Assembly: GCF_900090285.1 (NCBI RefSeq)
Contig: NZ_LT607754.1
Coordinates: 3,100,001 to 3,164,000, forward strand
Direction of reading: 5' to 3'
Source of the DNA: Micromonospora inositola
GTDB lineage: Bacteria; Actinomycetota; Actinomycetes; Mycobacteriales; Micromonosporaceae
DNA length: 64,000 nucleotides
Translations under genes and position numbers: made by a program
The notes under the pieces: generated by a model
Told to the model about the DNA's origin: nothing
Databases searched by the model: none
Seen by the model: only the letters and a program-made list of their open reading frames with translations
Part shown: positions 6,144-14,695 of the stretch, one piece after another
Position numbering within the stretch: position 1 is the stretch's first letter
Layout: each line of letters starts with the position of its first letter

Positions 6144-8486
6144 TTGAACACCCGCGACTGGCCGATCCGCGCCAAGCTGACCGCGCTGGTCATCGGCCCG
6201 GTGACCGCGCTGCTGGCGCTCTGGATCTTCGCCACCACGCTGACCTTCGGCCCCGCCCTCGACCTGCTCGCCGCCCGGACCCTCCTCTACGACCTCGGCC
6301 GCCCCGGCGAGGCCGTCGTCGCCGAGCTGCAACGCGAACGCCGGCTCTCGGTGGTCCAGCTCGCCGGCGACACCACGCTGCCGGCCCTGAACGAGCAGCG
6401 GCTGCGCACCGACCGGGCCGTCGCCGAGCTGCGCCGCCGGGTGGCCGGGGACGCCCTGCGCGACGCCGCCGACGACCTGCTCGACAACCGGCTCGACCAG
6501 CTGGTCGCCGCGCTGGACGCGCTGCCCGCCGGCCGTGGCTTCATCGACGGCCGGAAGGTGGATCTCTCCGGCGCGGTCGGCCTCTACAGCGGGATGATCT
6601 CCTCGGCCTTCCAGGCGTTCTCCGCCATGGCCACCCTCCCGGACGACGAGCTCAACCGCGAGGCGCTGGCGCTCACCGCGCTCGGCCGGTCCCGGGAACT
6701 GCTCGGCCAGACCGACGCGCTGCTGGCCGGCGCGCTGACCGCCGGCCGGTTCGCCGAGGGCGAGCATGACCAGCTCGTCCGCACCATCGACAACCAGCGG
6801 TTCCTGACCGAGACGGCGGTGGCCGACCTGCCCGCGGCGGAACGGACCGCGTACCGGCAGTTGACCGAGGGGGAGGCCTTCGTCCGGCTGAGCGCCCTGC
6901 AGGACGCGCTGATCCGCGCCGACGGCCTGCCGCCCCGGCTCGACGTCCGCAGCTGGGAGACCAGCCAGGCCGCGGTCCAGCAGGGCCTGCGGGAGTTCGA
7001 GCTGAGCGGGGCCGACAAGCTGGCCGAACGCTCGGTGCCGATGGCGGTGGGGATCCTGGTCCGGCTCGCCGCCGCCGGGGTGCTCGGTCTGCTGGCCATC
7101 GTGGTCTGCGTCCTGGTGGCGCTCCGGGTCGGCCGGTCGCTGGCCGGCCGGCTGACCGGCGTCCGCACCGCCGCCCTGGAGATGGCCGAGCACCGGCTGC
7201 CCGACGTGGTCGCCCGGCTCCGCCGCGGCGAGGAGGTCGACGTCGCCCGGGAGGCGCCCGAGCTGGACCACGGCGGCGACGAGATCGGCCAGGTGGGTCA
7301 CGCCTTCAACCAGGTACGCCGGACCGCCGTCCAGGCCGCGGTCGACGAGGTCACCCTGCGCCGGGGTCTCAACGACGTCTTCCTCAACATCGCCCGGCGC
7401 AGCCAGGGGCTGGTGCACCGGCAGTTGGCGCTGCTGGACCGGCTGGAGCGGCGCACCGAGGACCCGGACGAGCTGGCCGGCCTCTTCCAGGTCGACCACC
7501 TCGCCACCCGGCTCCGGCGGCACGCCGAGGACCTGGTCATCCTCGCCGGTGCGGTGCCCGGCCGGGGCTGGCGGAACCCGGTCGCCGCGGTCGACGTGAT
7601 CCGCGGCGCCATCTCCGAGGTCGAGTCGTACGACCGGGTGGACATCGGCACGGTGCAGCCGGCCGGCGTGCTGGGCCGGGCCGTCGGCGACGTGATCCAC
7701 CTGCTCGCCGAGCTCATCGAGAACGCCACCGTCTTCTCCCCGCCCGGCACCCGGGTCGACGTCTCCGGGCAGGCCGTGCCGAACGGGTACGCCCTCGAGA
7801 TCACCGACCGGGGGCTGGGCATGTCACCGCGGGTCCTCGAGGACGCCAACCGCAAGCTGGCCCGGTCGCCGGAGTTCGACCCGGCCGACAGCGCCCGGCT
7901 CGGCCACTTCGTCGTGGGCCGGCTCGCCGCCCGGCACGGCGTACGGGTCCAGCTCCGCCCGGCCATCCCGGGTGGGACCACCGCGGTGGTGCTCATCCCG
8001 GCCGATCTGGTCACGGAGGAGCCGGCCGTGGGACCGACCGGCCCGGAGGCCGGGGCGACGACCGGGGACGACCGCCGGATGGCCAAGGTGACCCGGCTCA
8101 ACACCCTGCCCCGGCCGAGGGCCACCCGGCCCGGCCGGGAACGGCCCGAGTCGCCCACCCCGGTGGTGCCCTTCGTCGCCGGCCGCGGCTCGTCGGTCGA
8201 GGCCGCCCCGGACGGCGACGGCCTGCCCCGCCGCGTCCGTCGCCGGGGATCGGCGGCACGTCCCCGGCCGGTGGTCGCCGACGCCCCGACTCACCGGCCG
8301 CCGGAGGAGGTCCGCCGGACGATGTCCGCGCTCCAGGCCGGCACCGCCCGTGGTCGCCTCGACGGCGCCCGGGCGATCGCGAACCCGACCGAGCCGACCG
8401 CCGACGCCGCTCCCGAGCCGGCGGCCGGGTTCGCCTCGCCGGCGCCGGCTCCGGAACCCCTGACCGCAACTGAGAGGGACGCCTAG
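6144..8486 (+). CDS. cvnA: Conservon sensor histidine kinase (nitrate/nitrite-sensor-like), 780 aa
   Basis: First gene of a conservon. It has an N-terminal membrane segment (about residues 10-32), a long extracytoplasmic helical domain of the NIT type (residues 35-295, with RERRLSVVQLAGD), and a second membrane segment about 300-325. A HAMP-like linker follows, then an atypical dimerisation region and a HATPase domain (N-box LAELIENA near 520-527; DRGLGMS near 555). A 160-residue Pro/Arg-rich disordered tail ends the protein. There is no canonical His-box, as in other conservon kinases, so it may act by binding partners rather than phosphorelay. The start is TTG with GAGG a few nt upstream. 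Its stop overlaps the next start by 1 nt. Confidence 0.9.
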   Translation: MNTRDWPIRAKLTALVIGPVTALLALWIFATTLTFGPALDLLAARTLLYDLGRPGEAVVAELQRERRLSVVQLAGDTTLPALNEQRLRTDRAVAELRRRVAGDALRDAADDLLDNRLDQLVAALDALPAGRGFIDGRKVDLSGAVGLYSGMISSAFQAFSAMATLPDDELNREALALTALGRSRELLGQTDALLAGALTAGRFAEGEHDQLVRTIDNQRFLTETAVADLPAAERTAYRQLTEGEAFVRLSALQDALIRADGLPPRLDVRSWETSQAAVQQGLREFELSGADKLAERSVPMAVGILVRLAAAGVLGLLAIVVCVLVALRVGRSLAGRLTGVRTAALEMAEHRLPDVVARLRRGEEVDVAREAPELDHGGDEIGQVGHAFNQVRRTAVQAAVDEVTLRRGLNDVFLNIARRSQGLVHRQLALLDRLERRTEDPDELAGLFQVDHLATRLRRHAEDLVILAGAVPGRGWRNPVAAVDVIRGAISEVESYDRVDIGTVQPAGVLGRAVGDVIHLLAELIENATVFSPPGTRVDVSGQAVPNGYALEITDRGLGMSPRVLEDANRKLARSPEFDPADSARLGHFVVGRLAARHGVRVQLRPAIPGGTTAVVLIPADLVTEEPAVGPTGPEAGATTGDDRRMAKVTRLNTLPRPRATRPGRERPESPTPVVPFVAGRGSSVEAAPDGDGLPRRVRRRGSAARPRPVVADAPTHRPPEEVRRTMSALQAGTARGRLDGARAIANPTEPTADAAPEPAAGFASPAPAPEPLTATERDA

Positions 8487-8908
8487 TGGTGTACACGACG
8501 AGGCAGAACGTCGATCTCGACTGGTTGCTCGACGAGCTGGTGGGGCGGGTGCCCGCCGCCCGCCAGGCGGTGGTGCTGTCGGCGGACGGGCTCCTGCTCG
8601 GCGCCTCGGCCGAGCTGAGCCGCACCGACGCGGAGCATCTCTGCGCGCTGGCCTCCGGCTTCTCCAGCCTGGCCAAGGGGGCGACCCGGCACCTGGCGGG
8701 CGGCGCGGTCCGCCAGACCGTGGTGGAGATGGAGTCCGCGTACCTCTTCGTCACCGCCGCGGGGCAGGGCGCCTGCCTGGCGGTGGTCAGCGACGCCGAC
8801 GCCGACATCGGCCTGGTGGCGTACGAGATGGCGATGCTGGTCATCCGGGTCGGCGAGAACCTCACCGCCCCGGCCCGCACGGCGTCGGGTGCCGCCGATG
8901 CGGGCTGA
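8486..8908 (+). CDS. cvnB: Roadblock/LC7-domain protein of the conservon, 140 aa
   Basis: A single roadblock/LC7 domain (residues about 8-100; LDWLLDELVGRVP, AVVLSADGLLLG, LAVVSDADADIGLVAYEM) is followed by a short Ala-rich tail. Members of this family dimerise and regulate or bind the small GTPase encoded two genes downstream. The GTG start overlaps the kinase stop codon; a second GTG follows immediately and could equally initiate. Tight overlap on both sides indicates a single polycistronic mRNA. Confidence 0.92.
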   Translation: MVYTTRQNVDLDWLLDELVGRVPAARQAVVLSADGLLLGASAELSRTDAEHLCALASGFSSLAKGATRHLAGGAVRQTVVEMESAYLFVTAAGQGACLAVVSDADADIGLVAYEMAMLVIRVGENLTAPARTASGAADAG

Positions 8909-9287
8909 GTCGCCGGGGCCGCAGCACGAGTGGCTGGACGGCGCCGCCGGTCCGGTCGTCCGCCCGTACACCCTCACCGGCGGGCGGGTCCGGCCGGCGG
9001 TCGACGGCTTCGACCTGGTCGCGTTCGTGCTGGCCGCGCCGATGGCCGACACCGCCGGGCACCCCGGGTTGCAGCCGGAGCACCGACGGCTCGTCGAGCT
9101 GGCCCGCCGGCCGGTCGCGGTGGCCGACCTCGCCGCGGACCTGGACCTCGCCGTCGGCGTGGTCCGCGTGCTGCTCGGCGACCTCCTCGCCCGCGGGTTG
9201 GTCGCGGTGCACCAGCCGCCGACCGCCGCACACCTGCCCGACGACAACATCCTCAAGGCGGTGGTCAATGGACTCCGTGCGCTATGA
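8898..9287 (+). CDS. cvnC: DUF742 protein of the conservon, 129 aa
   Basis: A typical DUF742 protein. It has an N-terminal VVRPYTLTGGRVRP motif, then a winged-helix-like core (LVELARRPVAVADLAADLDLAVGVVRVLLGDL), and ends with the family sequence DNILKAVVNGLRAL. I chose the ATG at 8898, overlapping the roadblock stop by 11 nt; a GTG at 8889 is also in frame. It overlaps the GTPase start by 20 nt, which favours translational coupling. Conservon DUF742 proteins associate with the membrane complex of kinase, roadblock and GTPase. Confidence 0.92.
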   Translation: MRAESPGPQHEWLDGAAGPVVRPYTLTGGRVRPAVDGFDLVAFVLAAPMADTAGHPGLQPEHRRLVELARRPVAVADLAADLDLAVGVVRVLLGDLLARGLVAVHQPPTAAHLPDDNILKAVVNGLRAL

Positions 9288-9870
9288 CCGGGAAGGATCC
9301 GGTCAGCGGATCCCGTTGGCCCTGAAGATCCTCATTGCGGGGGGCTTCGGGGCCGGCAAGACGACGCTGGTGAGCGCGTTGAGCGAGGTCCGGCCCCTGC
9401 AGACCGAGGAGGTCCTGACCGGGGCCGGGATCGGCACCGACGACCTCGCCGGCGTGGAGCAGAAGTCGACCACCACGGTGGCGATGGACTTCGGCCGGAT
9501 CACCATCAACGAGGATCTGCAGGTGTACCTCTTCGGCACCCCGGGCCAGGACCGGTTCTGGTTCCTCTGGGACGAGCTGGCCTTCGGGGCCCTCGGCGCG
9601 GTGGTGCTCGCGGACACCCGCCGGCTGGCCGACTGCTTCCCCTCGATCGACTACTTCGAGCAGCGGGGCATCCCCTTCGTGGTGGGGGTGAACTGCTTCG
9701 ACGGGGCCCGCCGGTTCAGCCTGGAGTCGGTGCGCGACGCGCTCGACCTCGACCCGGACGTGCCGCTGGTGCTCTGCGACGTCCGGGACCGGCAGTCCGG
9801 GAAGCTGGTGCTGATCTCGCTGGTCGAGCACGTCGCCCGGCAGCGCGGCGAGCCGGTGCCGGTGGCCTGA
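9268..9870 (+). CDS. cvnD: Conservon small GTPase, 200 aa
   Basis: An ATP/GTP-binding protein of the conservon type. The P-loop GGFGAGKTT is at residues 25-33. The switch region includes TTTVAMDFG, and G3 appears as FGTPGQDRFWF, with Gln preceding Asp as in Ras-like proteins. A variant G4 motif is VNCFDG. It would cycle between GTP- and GDP-bound forms under control of the roadblock partner. It is the last gene of the four-gene operon; 113 bp separate it from the next gene. Confidence 0.93.
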   Translation: MDSVRYDREGSGQRIPLALKILIAGGFGAGKTTLVSALSEVRPLQTEEVLTGAGIGTDDLAGVEQKSTTTVAMDFGRITINEDLQVYLFGTPGQDRFWFLWDELAFGALGAVVLADTRRLADCFPSIDYFEQRGIPFVVGVNCFDGARRFSLESVRDALDLDPDVPLVLCDVRDRQSGKLVLISLVEHVARQRGEPVPVA

Positions 9871-9983
9871 CGCCGGCGGGCCGGCGCCCCGGCCGCCGAA
9901 TTGGCCCCGAAACACGGCTGAACGGCCGGCTTGCCGGGAAGCCTCTGGTTGGATCGACGGAGGAAGCGGCGGAAGGTGGTCCG

Positions 9984-11021
9984 GTGACCGGCCAGGCAAC
10001 GATCGTCCACATCGGTGGCTACACGGCGGAGAGCGGCGGGCGGGCCGCCGGGATCGTCGCGGCCCGCCGCGACCCGGCGTCGGGGGAGCTGACCCCGCTG
10101 GGCACCGCGGCGATCACCGCGTCGCCGTCGTTCCTGGTCCGGCACCCGGCGCTGCCCGTGCTCTACGCCGTGAACGAGCTGTCGGAGGGGCAGGTCAGCG
10201 CGTTCCGGGTGGCCGCGGACGGTGACCTGAGCCCGCTCGGTGTCCAGCCGACCGGGGGCGCCGAACCCTGCCATCTGGCGGTCGCCCCGAACGGGCGGCA
10301 CCTCTTCGTGGCCAACTACGGCGGCGGCAGCGTGGCCGTCTTCCCGCTCGACTCCGACGGCGTGCCGGGGCAGCGCAGCGATCTGGTCCACCACGAGGGG
10401 CACGGGCCGGACCCGGAGCGGCAGGAGAAGGCGCACTGCCACATGGTCTCGCCCGACCCGGGCGTCGGGCCGCTGCTCGCCGTCGACCTGGGCACCGACT
10501 CGGTTTACCGGTACGACCTCGACGCCGCCTCCGGCCGGCTGGTGCCCCGGGCCCCGCGGCTGCGTACGCCGGCCGGGACCGGGCCCCGGCACCTGGCCCG
10601 GCATCCCGACGGGCGGCGCTGCTGGGTGGTGGGCGAGCTGGACGGGACGGTCACCGCGTACGACCTCACCGCCGACGGCGCGCTGCACCAGCGGGAGCGG
10701 GTGGACGCCAGCGGGCGCGCCGGGCACGTGCAGCCCTCCGAGATCGCCCTCGGGCCGGACGGCGGCTTCCTCTACGTCGGCAACCGCGGGGTCGGCACGG
10801 TCGCGGTCTTCTCGGTGGCCGACGGCTCGCCACGGCTGGTGGCCGAGGTCGACACCGGCGGGGAGTGGCCGCGGCACTTCGCGCTGACCGCGGAGCACCT
10901 CTACGTCGCCGACGAGCGGGCGGACATGATCAGGATGTTCCGGGTGGACCCGGACACCGGGGTGCCGGCGGCGGTGGGGGAGCCGGTGCCGGTGGCGAGC
11001 CCGACCTGCGTCTGCCCGTAG
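9984..11021 (+). CDS. Lactonase-family beta-propeller (6-phosphogluconolactonase-like), 345 aa
   Basis: Seven-bladed propeller repeats of the cytosolic lactonase family are visible throughout: PCHLAVAPNGRHLFVANY, HCHMVSPDPG, GPRHLARHPDG, PSEIALGPDGGFLYVGNRG and WPRHFALTAEHLYVAD. There is no signal peptide. The GTG start at 9984 has GGAAGG about 8 nt upstream. The family hydrolyses 6-phosphogluconolactone or related sugar lactones, but no pentose-phosphate genes are adjacent, so the substrate here is uncertain. It is probably monocistronic: a 113-bp gap lies before it and an AT-rich promoter region follows it. Confidence 0.88.
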   Translation: MTGQATIVHIGGYTAESGGRAAGIVAARRDPASGELTPLGTAAITASPSFLVRHPALPVLYAVNELSEGQVSAFRVAADGDLSPLGVQPTGGAEPCHLAVAPNGRHLFVANYGGGSVAVFPLDSDGVPGQRSDLVHHEGHGPDPERQEKAHCHMVSPDPGVGPLLAVDLGTDSVYRYDLDAASGRLVPRAPRLRTPAGTGPRHLARHPDGRRCWVVGELDGTVTAYDLTADGALHQRERVDASGRAGHVQPSEIALGPDGGFLYVGNRGVGTVAVFSVADGSPRLVAEVDTGGEWPRHFALTAEHLYVADERADMIRMFRVDPDTGVPAAVGEPVPVASPTCVCP

Positions 11022-11039
11022 TCGGACAGTCACCGGAGC

Positions 11040-11181
11040 GACTCACTTGGCTGTCCGCCGTGGACTTTGGCCACATTTGATAACTGACCGCTCACTCATG
11101 GTCACGGTTTTGCGATCCACTGTTTCTTCTGCGTAACTTTCAACCGAACGGTTGTGGCAGTAACCTCACGAGATACGCAAG
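11040..11181 (+). promoter_or_regulatory. AT-rich promoter region with short palindrome
   Basis: This segment is markedly AT-richer than the flanking genes and precedes the von Willebrand gene. It holds the perfect inverted repeat CAACCGAACGGTTG (about 11141-11154), a possible operator. A promoter is inferred from composition and position; no -35/-10 pair is assigned. Confidence 0.4.
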
Positions 11182-12957
11182 ATGGTCACCGTGTCTGGCC
11201 GCCATCGTATGCGTTCAAGTCTCCGTGGGGCAGGTGCCGCCGCGGCGGCAACTGTGCTCGTCGTCGTCGCCGGTTCCTGGTTCGGTTACCAGCAGCTGGC
11301 GGGGCCGTCCTGCTCCGGGCGGATCCAACTGTCCGTCGCCGCCGCCCCGGAGATCGCCCCCGCCGTCAAGGCGGCGGCCGACCAGTGGGTCGCGGACGGG
11401 GCGGCGGTCGGCGGGACCTGCATCGGCGTGAACGTCGCCTCCTCCGAGCCGGTCGACGTGGCCGCCGCCGTGGCGAGCAAGCACGGCGCTACGCTGGCCG
11501 GCGTCGGGCAGGCCAGCGGCACGGCGGTCACCCCCGACGTCTGGGTGCCGGACTCCTCCACCTGGCTGCTGCGGCTGAAGAGCGGCGGCGCCACCGCCTT
11601 CGCCCCGGCCAACGGCGCCTCGATCGCCCGCAGCCCCGTGGTGGTCGCCATGCCCGAGCCGGTGGCCACCCGGGTCGGCTGGCCGGACAAGAAGCTCGCC
11701 TGGACGGACCTGCTGAGGGCGGTCACCACCGGCAAGTCGCCGCTGAAAGCCGGCATCGTGGAGCCGACCCAGGACGCGGCCGGCCTCTCCGGGCTGCTCT
11801 CGCTGACCGCCGCCGCCAGCTCCACCGGCTCCGCGGGGTCGCCCGACGCGCGGGGGGCGATGATCGGCGCGCTGCGCGCGCTGGCCACCAACCGGTCGTC
11901 GATAAGGCAGGACCTCCTCGCGCGGTTCCCGCGTTCCTCGGACCCGACCGCGATCGCCAGCGGACTGGGCGCCGCCGCCCTCTCCGAAGAGGACGTCATC
12001 GCGTACAACCAGACCAAGCCGCCGATCCCGCTCGCGGCCCTCTACCTCGATCCGCCCCCGATGCCGCTGGACTACCCGTTCGCGGTGCTGCCCGGCATCG
12101 AGCCGGACAAGGCGTCGGCCGCGCAGGTGCTCTTCGAGGTGCTCACCACCCCCGGCTTCCGCGACCGGCTGGCCATGCAGTCGCTGCGCTCGCCGAACGG
12201 CAACTGGGGTGAGGGGTTCAAGGCACCCCAGGGCGCCCCGAGCCCGGCGGGCGGGGCCACCCTCCCGCCGACCGGCCAGGGCGCGGCCGGTGGGCTGGAC
12301 CCGACCGCGATCAAGAGCGCCACCACGACCTGGGCGGTCGCCACCCAGTCCGGGCGCATGCTGGCCGTCATCGACGTCTCCGGCTCGATGAAGGATCCGG
12401 TGGCGACCGCCAACGGCGCCACCCGGGAGCAGGTCACCGTCGAGGCCGCCAGCCAGGGCCTGAGCCTCTTCGACGACTCCTGGTCGATCGGGCTGTGGAC
12501 CTTCTCCACCAACCTGCGGGGCTCGCAGGACTGGCAGGAGCTCGTCGGGATAAGGCCGTTGTCGAGCAACCGGGGCGCACTGCAGCAGAGGCTGGCCGGG
12601 ATCAAGCCGTCGGACGGCAATACCGGCCTCTACGACACCATGCTGGCCGCCTACAAGGAGGTCCAGAAGGAGTGGGAGCCGGGCAAGGTCAACTCCGTGG
12701 TGCTCTTCACCGACGGCAAGAACGACGACAAGAACGGCATCTCCCGAGCCGCACTGATCCAGAAGCTGAAGGAGATCAGGGACCCGGAGCAGCCGGTGCG
12801 GGTGATCATCATCGGTATCGGTACCGAAGTCAGCAAGGCGGAGCTCGACGCGATCACGAAGGAGGCCGATGGCGGCGCCTTCGTCGCCACGGACCCGACC
12901 AAGATCGGTGAGATCTTCCTGCAGGCGATCGCGCTGCGGCCGCCCGCGCCCCGCTGA
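11182..12957 (+). CDS. Membrane-anchored substrate-binding-like plus von Willebrand factor A protein, 591 aa
   Basis: An N-terminal signal/anchor (hydrophobic residues about 17-36) places the rest outside the cell. Residues about 45-350 resemble the extracellular solute-binding family seen before VWA domains (PDVWVPDSSTWL, SPVVVAMPEP, FAVLPGIEPDKA). A Pro/Gly linker follows. The VWA domain has a complete metal-ion-dependent adhesion site: DVSGS (residues 398-402), Thr in NTGLYD (about 481) and Asp in FTDGKND (about 511). The next gene is a sugar transferase, suggesting a role at the cell surface or in polysaccharide metabolism (inference). The ATG at 11182 has only a weak ribosome site; an ATG at 11209 is an alternative. 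Confidence 0.85.
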   Translation: MVTVSGRHRMRSSLRGAGAAAAATVLVVVAGSWFGYQQLAGPSCSGRIQLSVAAAPEIAPAVKAAADQWVADGAAVGGTCIGVNVASSEPVDVAAAVASKHGATLAGVGQASGTAVTPDVWVPDSSTWLLRLKSGGATAFAPANGASIARSPVVVAMPEPVATRVGWPDKKLAWTDLLRAVTTGKSPLKAGIVEPTQDAAGLSGLLSLTAAASSTGSAGSPDARGAMIGALRALATNRSSIRQDLLARFPRSSDPTAIASGLGAAALSEEDVIAYNQTKPPIPLAALYLDPPPMPLDYPFAVLPGIEPDKASAAQVLFEVLTTPGFRDRLAMQSLRSPNGNWGEGFKAPQGAPSPAGGATLPPTGQGAAGGLDPTAIKSATTTWAVATQSGRMLAVIDVSGSMKDPVATANGATREQVTVEAASQGLSLFDDSWSIGLWTFSTNLRGSQDWQELVGIRPLSSNRGALQQRLAGIKPSDGNTGLYDTMLAAYKEVQKEWEPGKVNSVVLFTDGKNDDKNGISRAALIQKLKEIRDPEQPVRVIIIGIGTEVSKAELDAITKEADGGAFVATDPTKIGEIFLQAIALRPPAPR

Positions 12958-12975
12958 TCCGTCACTCAGCGAAGG

Positions 12976-13010
12976 GTTCCGCCGTATCGGGAGAACCGGT
13001 ACGGCGGAAC
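12976..13010 (+). terminator. Hairpin terminator, 15-bp stem with one wobble
   Basis: An outer 11-bp perfect stem (12976-12986 with 13000-13010) continues inward through a T-G wobble and three pairs to a GAGAA loop. It lies 18 nt after the VWA stop. A short T run follows (CTTTCCC). Confidence 0.75.
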
Positions 13011-13168
13011 GCTTTCCCGGCCCGTGCGGGCCGGGGAAAAGTGACGGCAATACGACCGAAGCAATCGGCGCACCCATAGTTTCCGGGCAAGATGGCGGAG
13101 TGCTCCGGCGCGGTCCTCGACCGGGGACCGTCCGGCCGGAGCCGTCCTCAGCGAAGCGGGGAGGGCCG

Positions 13169-14653
13169 GTGACCTCGGCGACACTGTTGACCCCCGCCAA
13201 GACCCCGTCGCGGTCGAGGGGCGACCGCCCCGGACCGGCGACGCGTGCCGACGAGCGGGCCTACATCCGGCTCCTGGCGGTGCTGGACACTGCCGTTCTG
13301 GCGGTGGCCATCCTCGTCGGGTACGTCGCCCGCTTCGGCGACGAGGAGCCCAGCGGTTCGAACATCCCGTACGTCGTGGTCGCCCCCGGCCTGCTGCTGG
13401 CCTGGCTGATCTCGCTGCGGGTGCTGCGCTGCTACGACGACCGGGTGCTCGGCTACGGGGCCGACGAGTACCGGCGGGTCAGCTCGGCCAGCCTGCGCCT
13501 GGCCGGCGGCATCGCCATCGCCGGCTACATCGCCGACGTCGGGGTCTCCCGCGGCTTCCTGGCGATCTCCTTCGCGGTCGGCACGGTCGGGCTCGAGGTG
13601 GCCCGGTTCGCCGCCCGCAAGCGGCTGCACCGCGCCCGGGACCGGGGCGTGGGCTGGTCCCGCAAGGTGCTGGTGGTCGGCGACACCGTGCACGTGCTGG
13701 AGCTGGTGCAAACCCTGCGCCGGGAGCCGTACGCCGGCTACCAGGTGGTCGGGGCGTGCATCCCCGACGCGCTGCTCGCGCCCGTGCCGCAGCGGCTGGG
13801 CGACGTGCCGGTGGTCGGCTCGTTCCGGGGCATCCCCGAGGCGGCCACCGCCATCGGGGCGGACACCGTGGCGGTCACCGCCTCCGGCGAGCTGACCGCG
13901 ACCCGGCTGCGCCGGCTCGGCTGGCAGCTCGAGGGGACCGGGGTGGACCTCGTCGTCGCCCCGGCGCTGACCGACGTCGCCGGTCCCCGCATCCACACCC
14001 GGCCGGTCGCCGGCCTGCCGCTGATCCACGTCGAGGCGCCGGAGTTCCGGGGCGCCCGCAAGCTGGTCAAGGGCCTGGTCGACCGGTCCCTCTCGTTCGT
14101 GGCGCTGGCTCTGCTGCTGCCGCTGCTGGTCGTGATCGCGCTCGCCATCAAGCTGGACAGCCGGGGCCCGGTGCTGTTCCGCCAGACCCGGGTCGGTCAG
14201 GGCGGCGAGGAGTTCGGCGTCCTCAAGTTCCGCACCATGGTGGTCAACGCCGACGCCCTGCTCGCCCAACTGGTCGCGCGCAACGAGACCGACGGCCTGA
14301 TGTTCAAGATGCGCGACGACCCCCGGGTCACCCGGATCGGCCAGCTGCTGCGCAAGTGGTCCCTGGACGAGCTGCCGCAGCTGGTGAACGTGCTGTTCGG
14401 CCAGATGAGCCTGGTCGGCCCGCGCCCGCCGCTCTCCTCCGAGGTGGCCCGGTACGACGGCGACGTGGCCCGGCGACTGCTGGTGAAGCCCGGCATGACC
14501 GGCCTCTGGCAGGTCAGCGGGCGATCCGACCTGAGCTGGGAGGACGGCATCCGGCTCGACCTCTACTACGTGGAGAACTGGTCGCTCGCCGCCGACCTGA
14601 CCATCCTCTGGAAGACGTTCGGCGCGGTGGTCAACAGCCGGGGCGCGTACTGA
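13169..14653 (+). CDS. Polyprenyl-phosphate sugar (hexose-1-P) transferase, 494 aa
   Basis: It initiates lipid-linked exopolysaccharide or glycan assembly by moving a sugar-1-phosphate to undecaprenyl phosphate at the inner membrane. The N-terminal half has four predicted membrane segments, then a Rossmann-like nucleotide-binding domain (VLVVGDTVHVLELV). A membrane helix at the domain boundary precedes the bacterial sugar transferase domain: FRQTRVGQGGEEFGVLKFRTM, KWSLDELPQLVNVL, MSLVGPRPP and KPGMTGLWQVSGRS. The start is GTG at 13169 with GGGGAGGG upstream. A longer frame begins inside the VWA gene but has non-coding composition and crosses the terminator, so I rejected it. No other glycan genes are adjacent. 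Confidence 0.93.
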   Translation: MTSATLLTPAKTPSRSRGDRPGPATRADERAYIRLLAVLDTAVLAVAILVGYVARFGDEEPSGSNIPYVVVAPGLLLAWLISLRVLRCYDDRVLGYGADEYRRVSSASLRLAGGIAIAGYIADVGVSRGFLAISFAVGTVGLEVARFAARKRLHRARDRGVGWSRKVLVVGDTVHVLELVQTLRREPYAGYQVVGACIPDALLAPVPQRLGDVPVVGSFRGIPEAATAIGADTVAVTASGELTATRLRRLGWQLEGTGVDLVVAPALTDVAGPRIHTRPVAGLPLIHVEAPEFRGARKLVKGLVDRSLSFVALALLLPLLVVIALAIKLDSRGPVLFRQTRVGQGGEEFGVLKFRTMVVNADALLAQLVARNETDGLMFKMRDDPRVTRIGQLLRKWSLDELPQLVNVLFGQMSLVGPRPPLSSEVARYDGDVARRLLVKPGMTGLWQVSGRSDLSWEDGIRLDLYYVENWSLAADLTILWKTFGAVVNSRGAY

Positions 14654-14690
14654 GCCGCCGGCCCCGGCGAGTCGCCGCCGGGGCCGGCGG
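14653..14690. terminator. Perfect 15-bp bidirectional terminator
   Basis: Arms 14653-14667 and 14676-14690 (GCCGCCGGCCCCGGC and its complement) enclose an 8-nt loop. It sits between the convergent sugar transferase and phosphatase genes. Confidence 0.8.
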
Positions 14691-14695
14691 CCCGG

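Noticed and set aside
12869-13168. N-terminal extension of the sugar transferase starting inside the VWA gene
   Set aside because: It crosses a 15-bp terminator and has no ribosome site; GTG 13169 has GGGGAGGG upstream.
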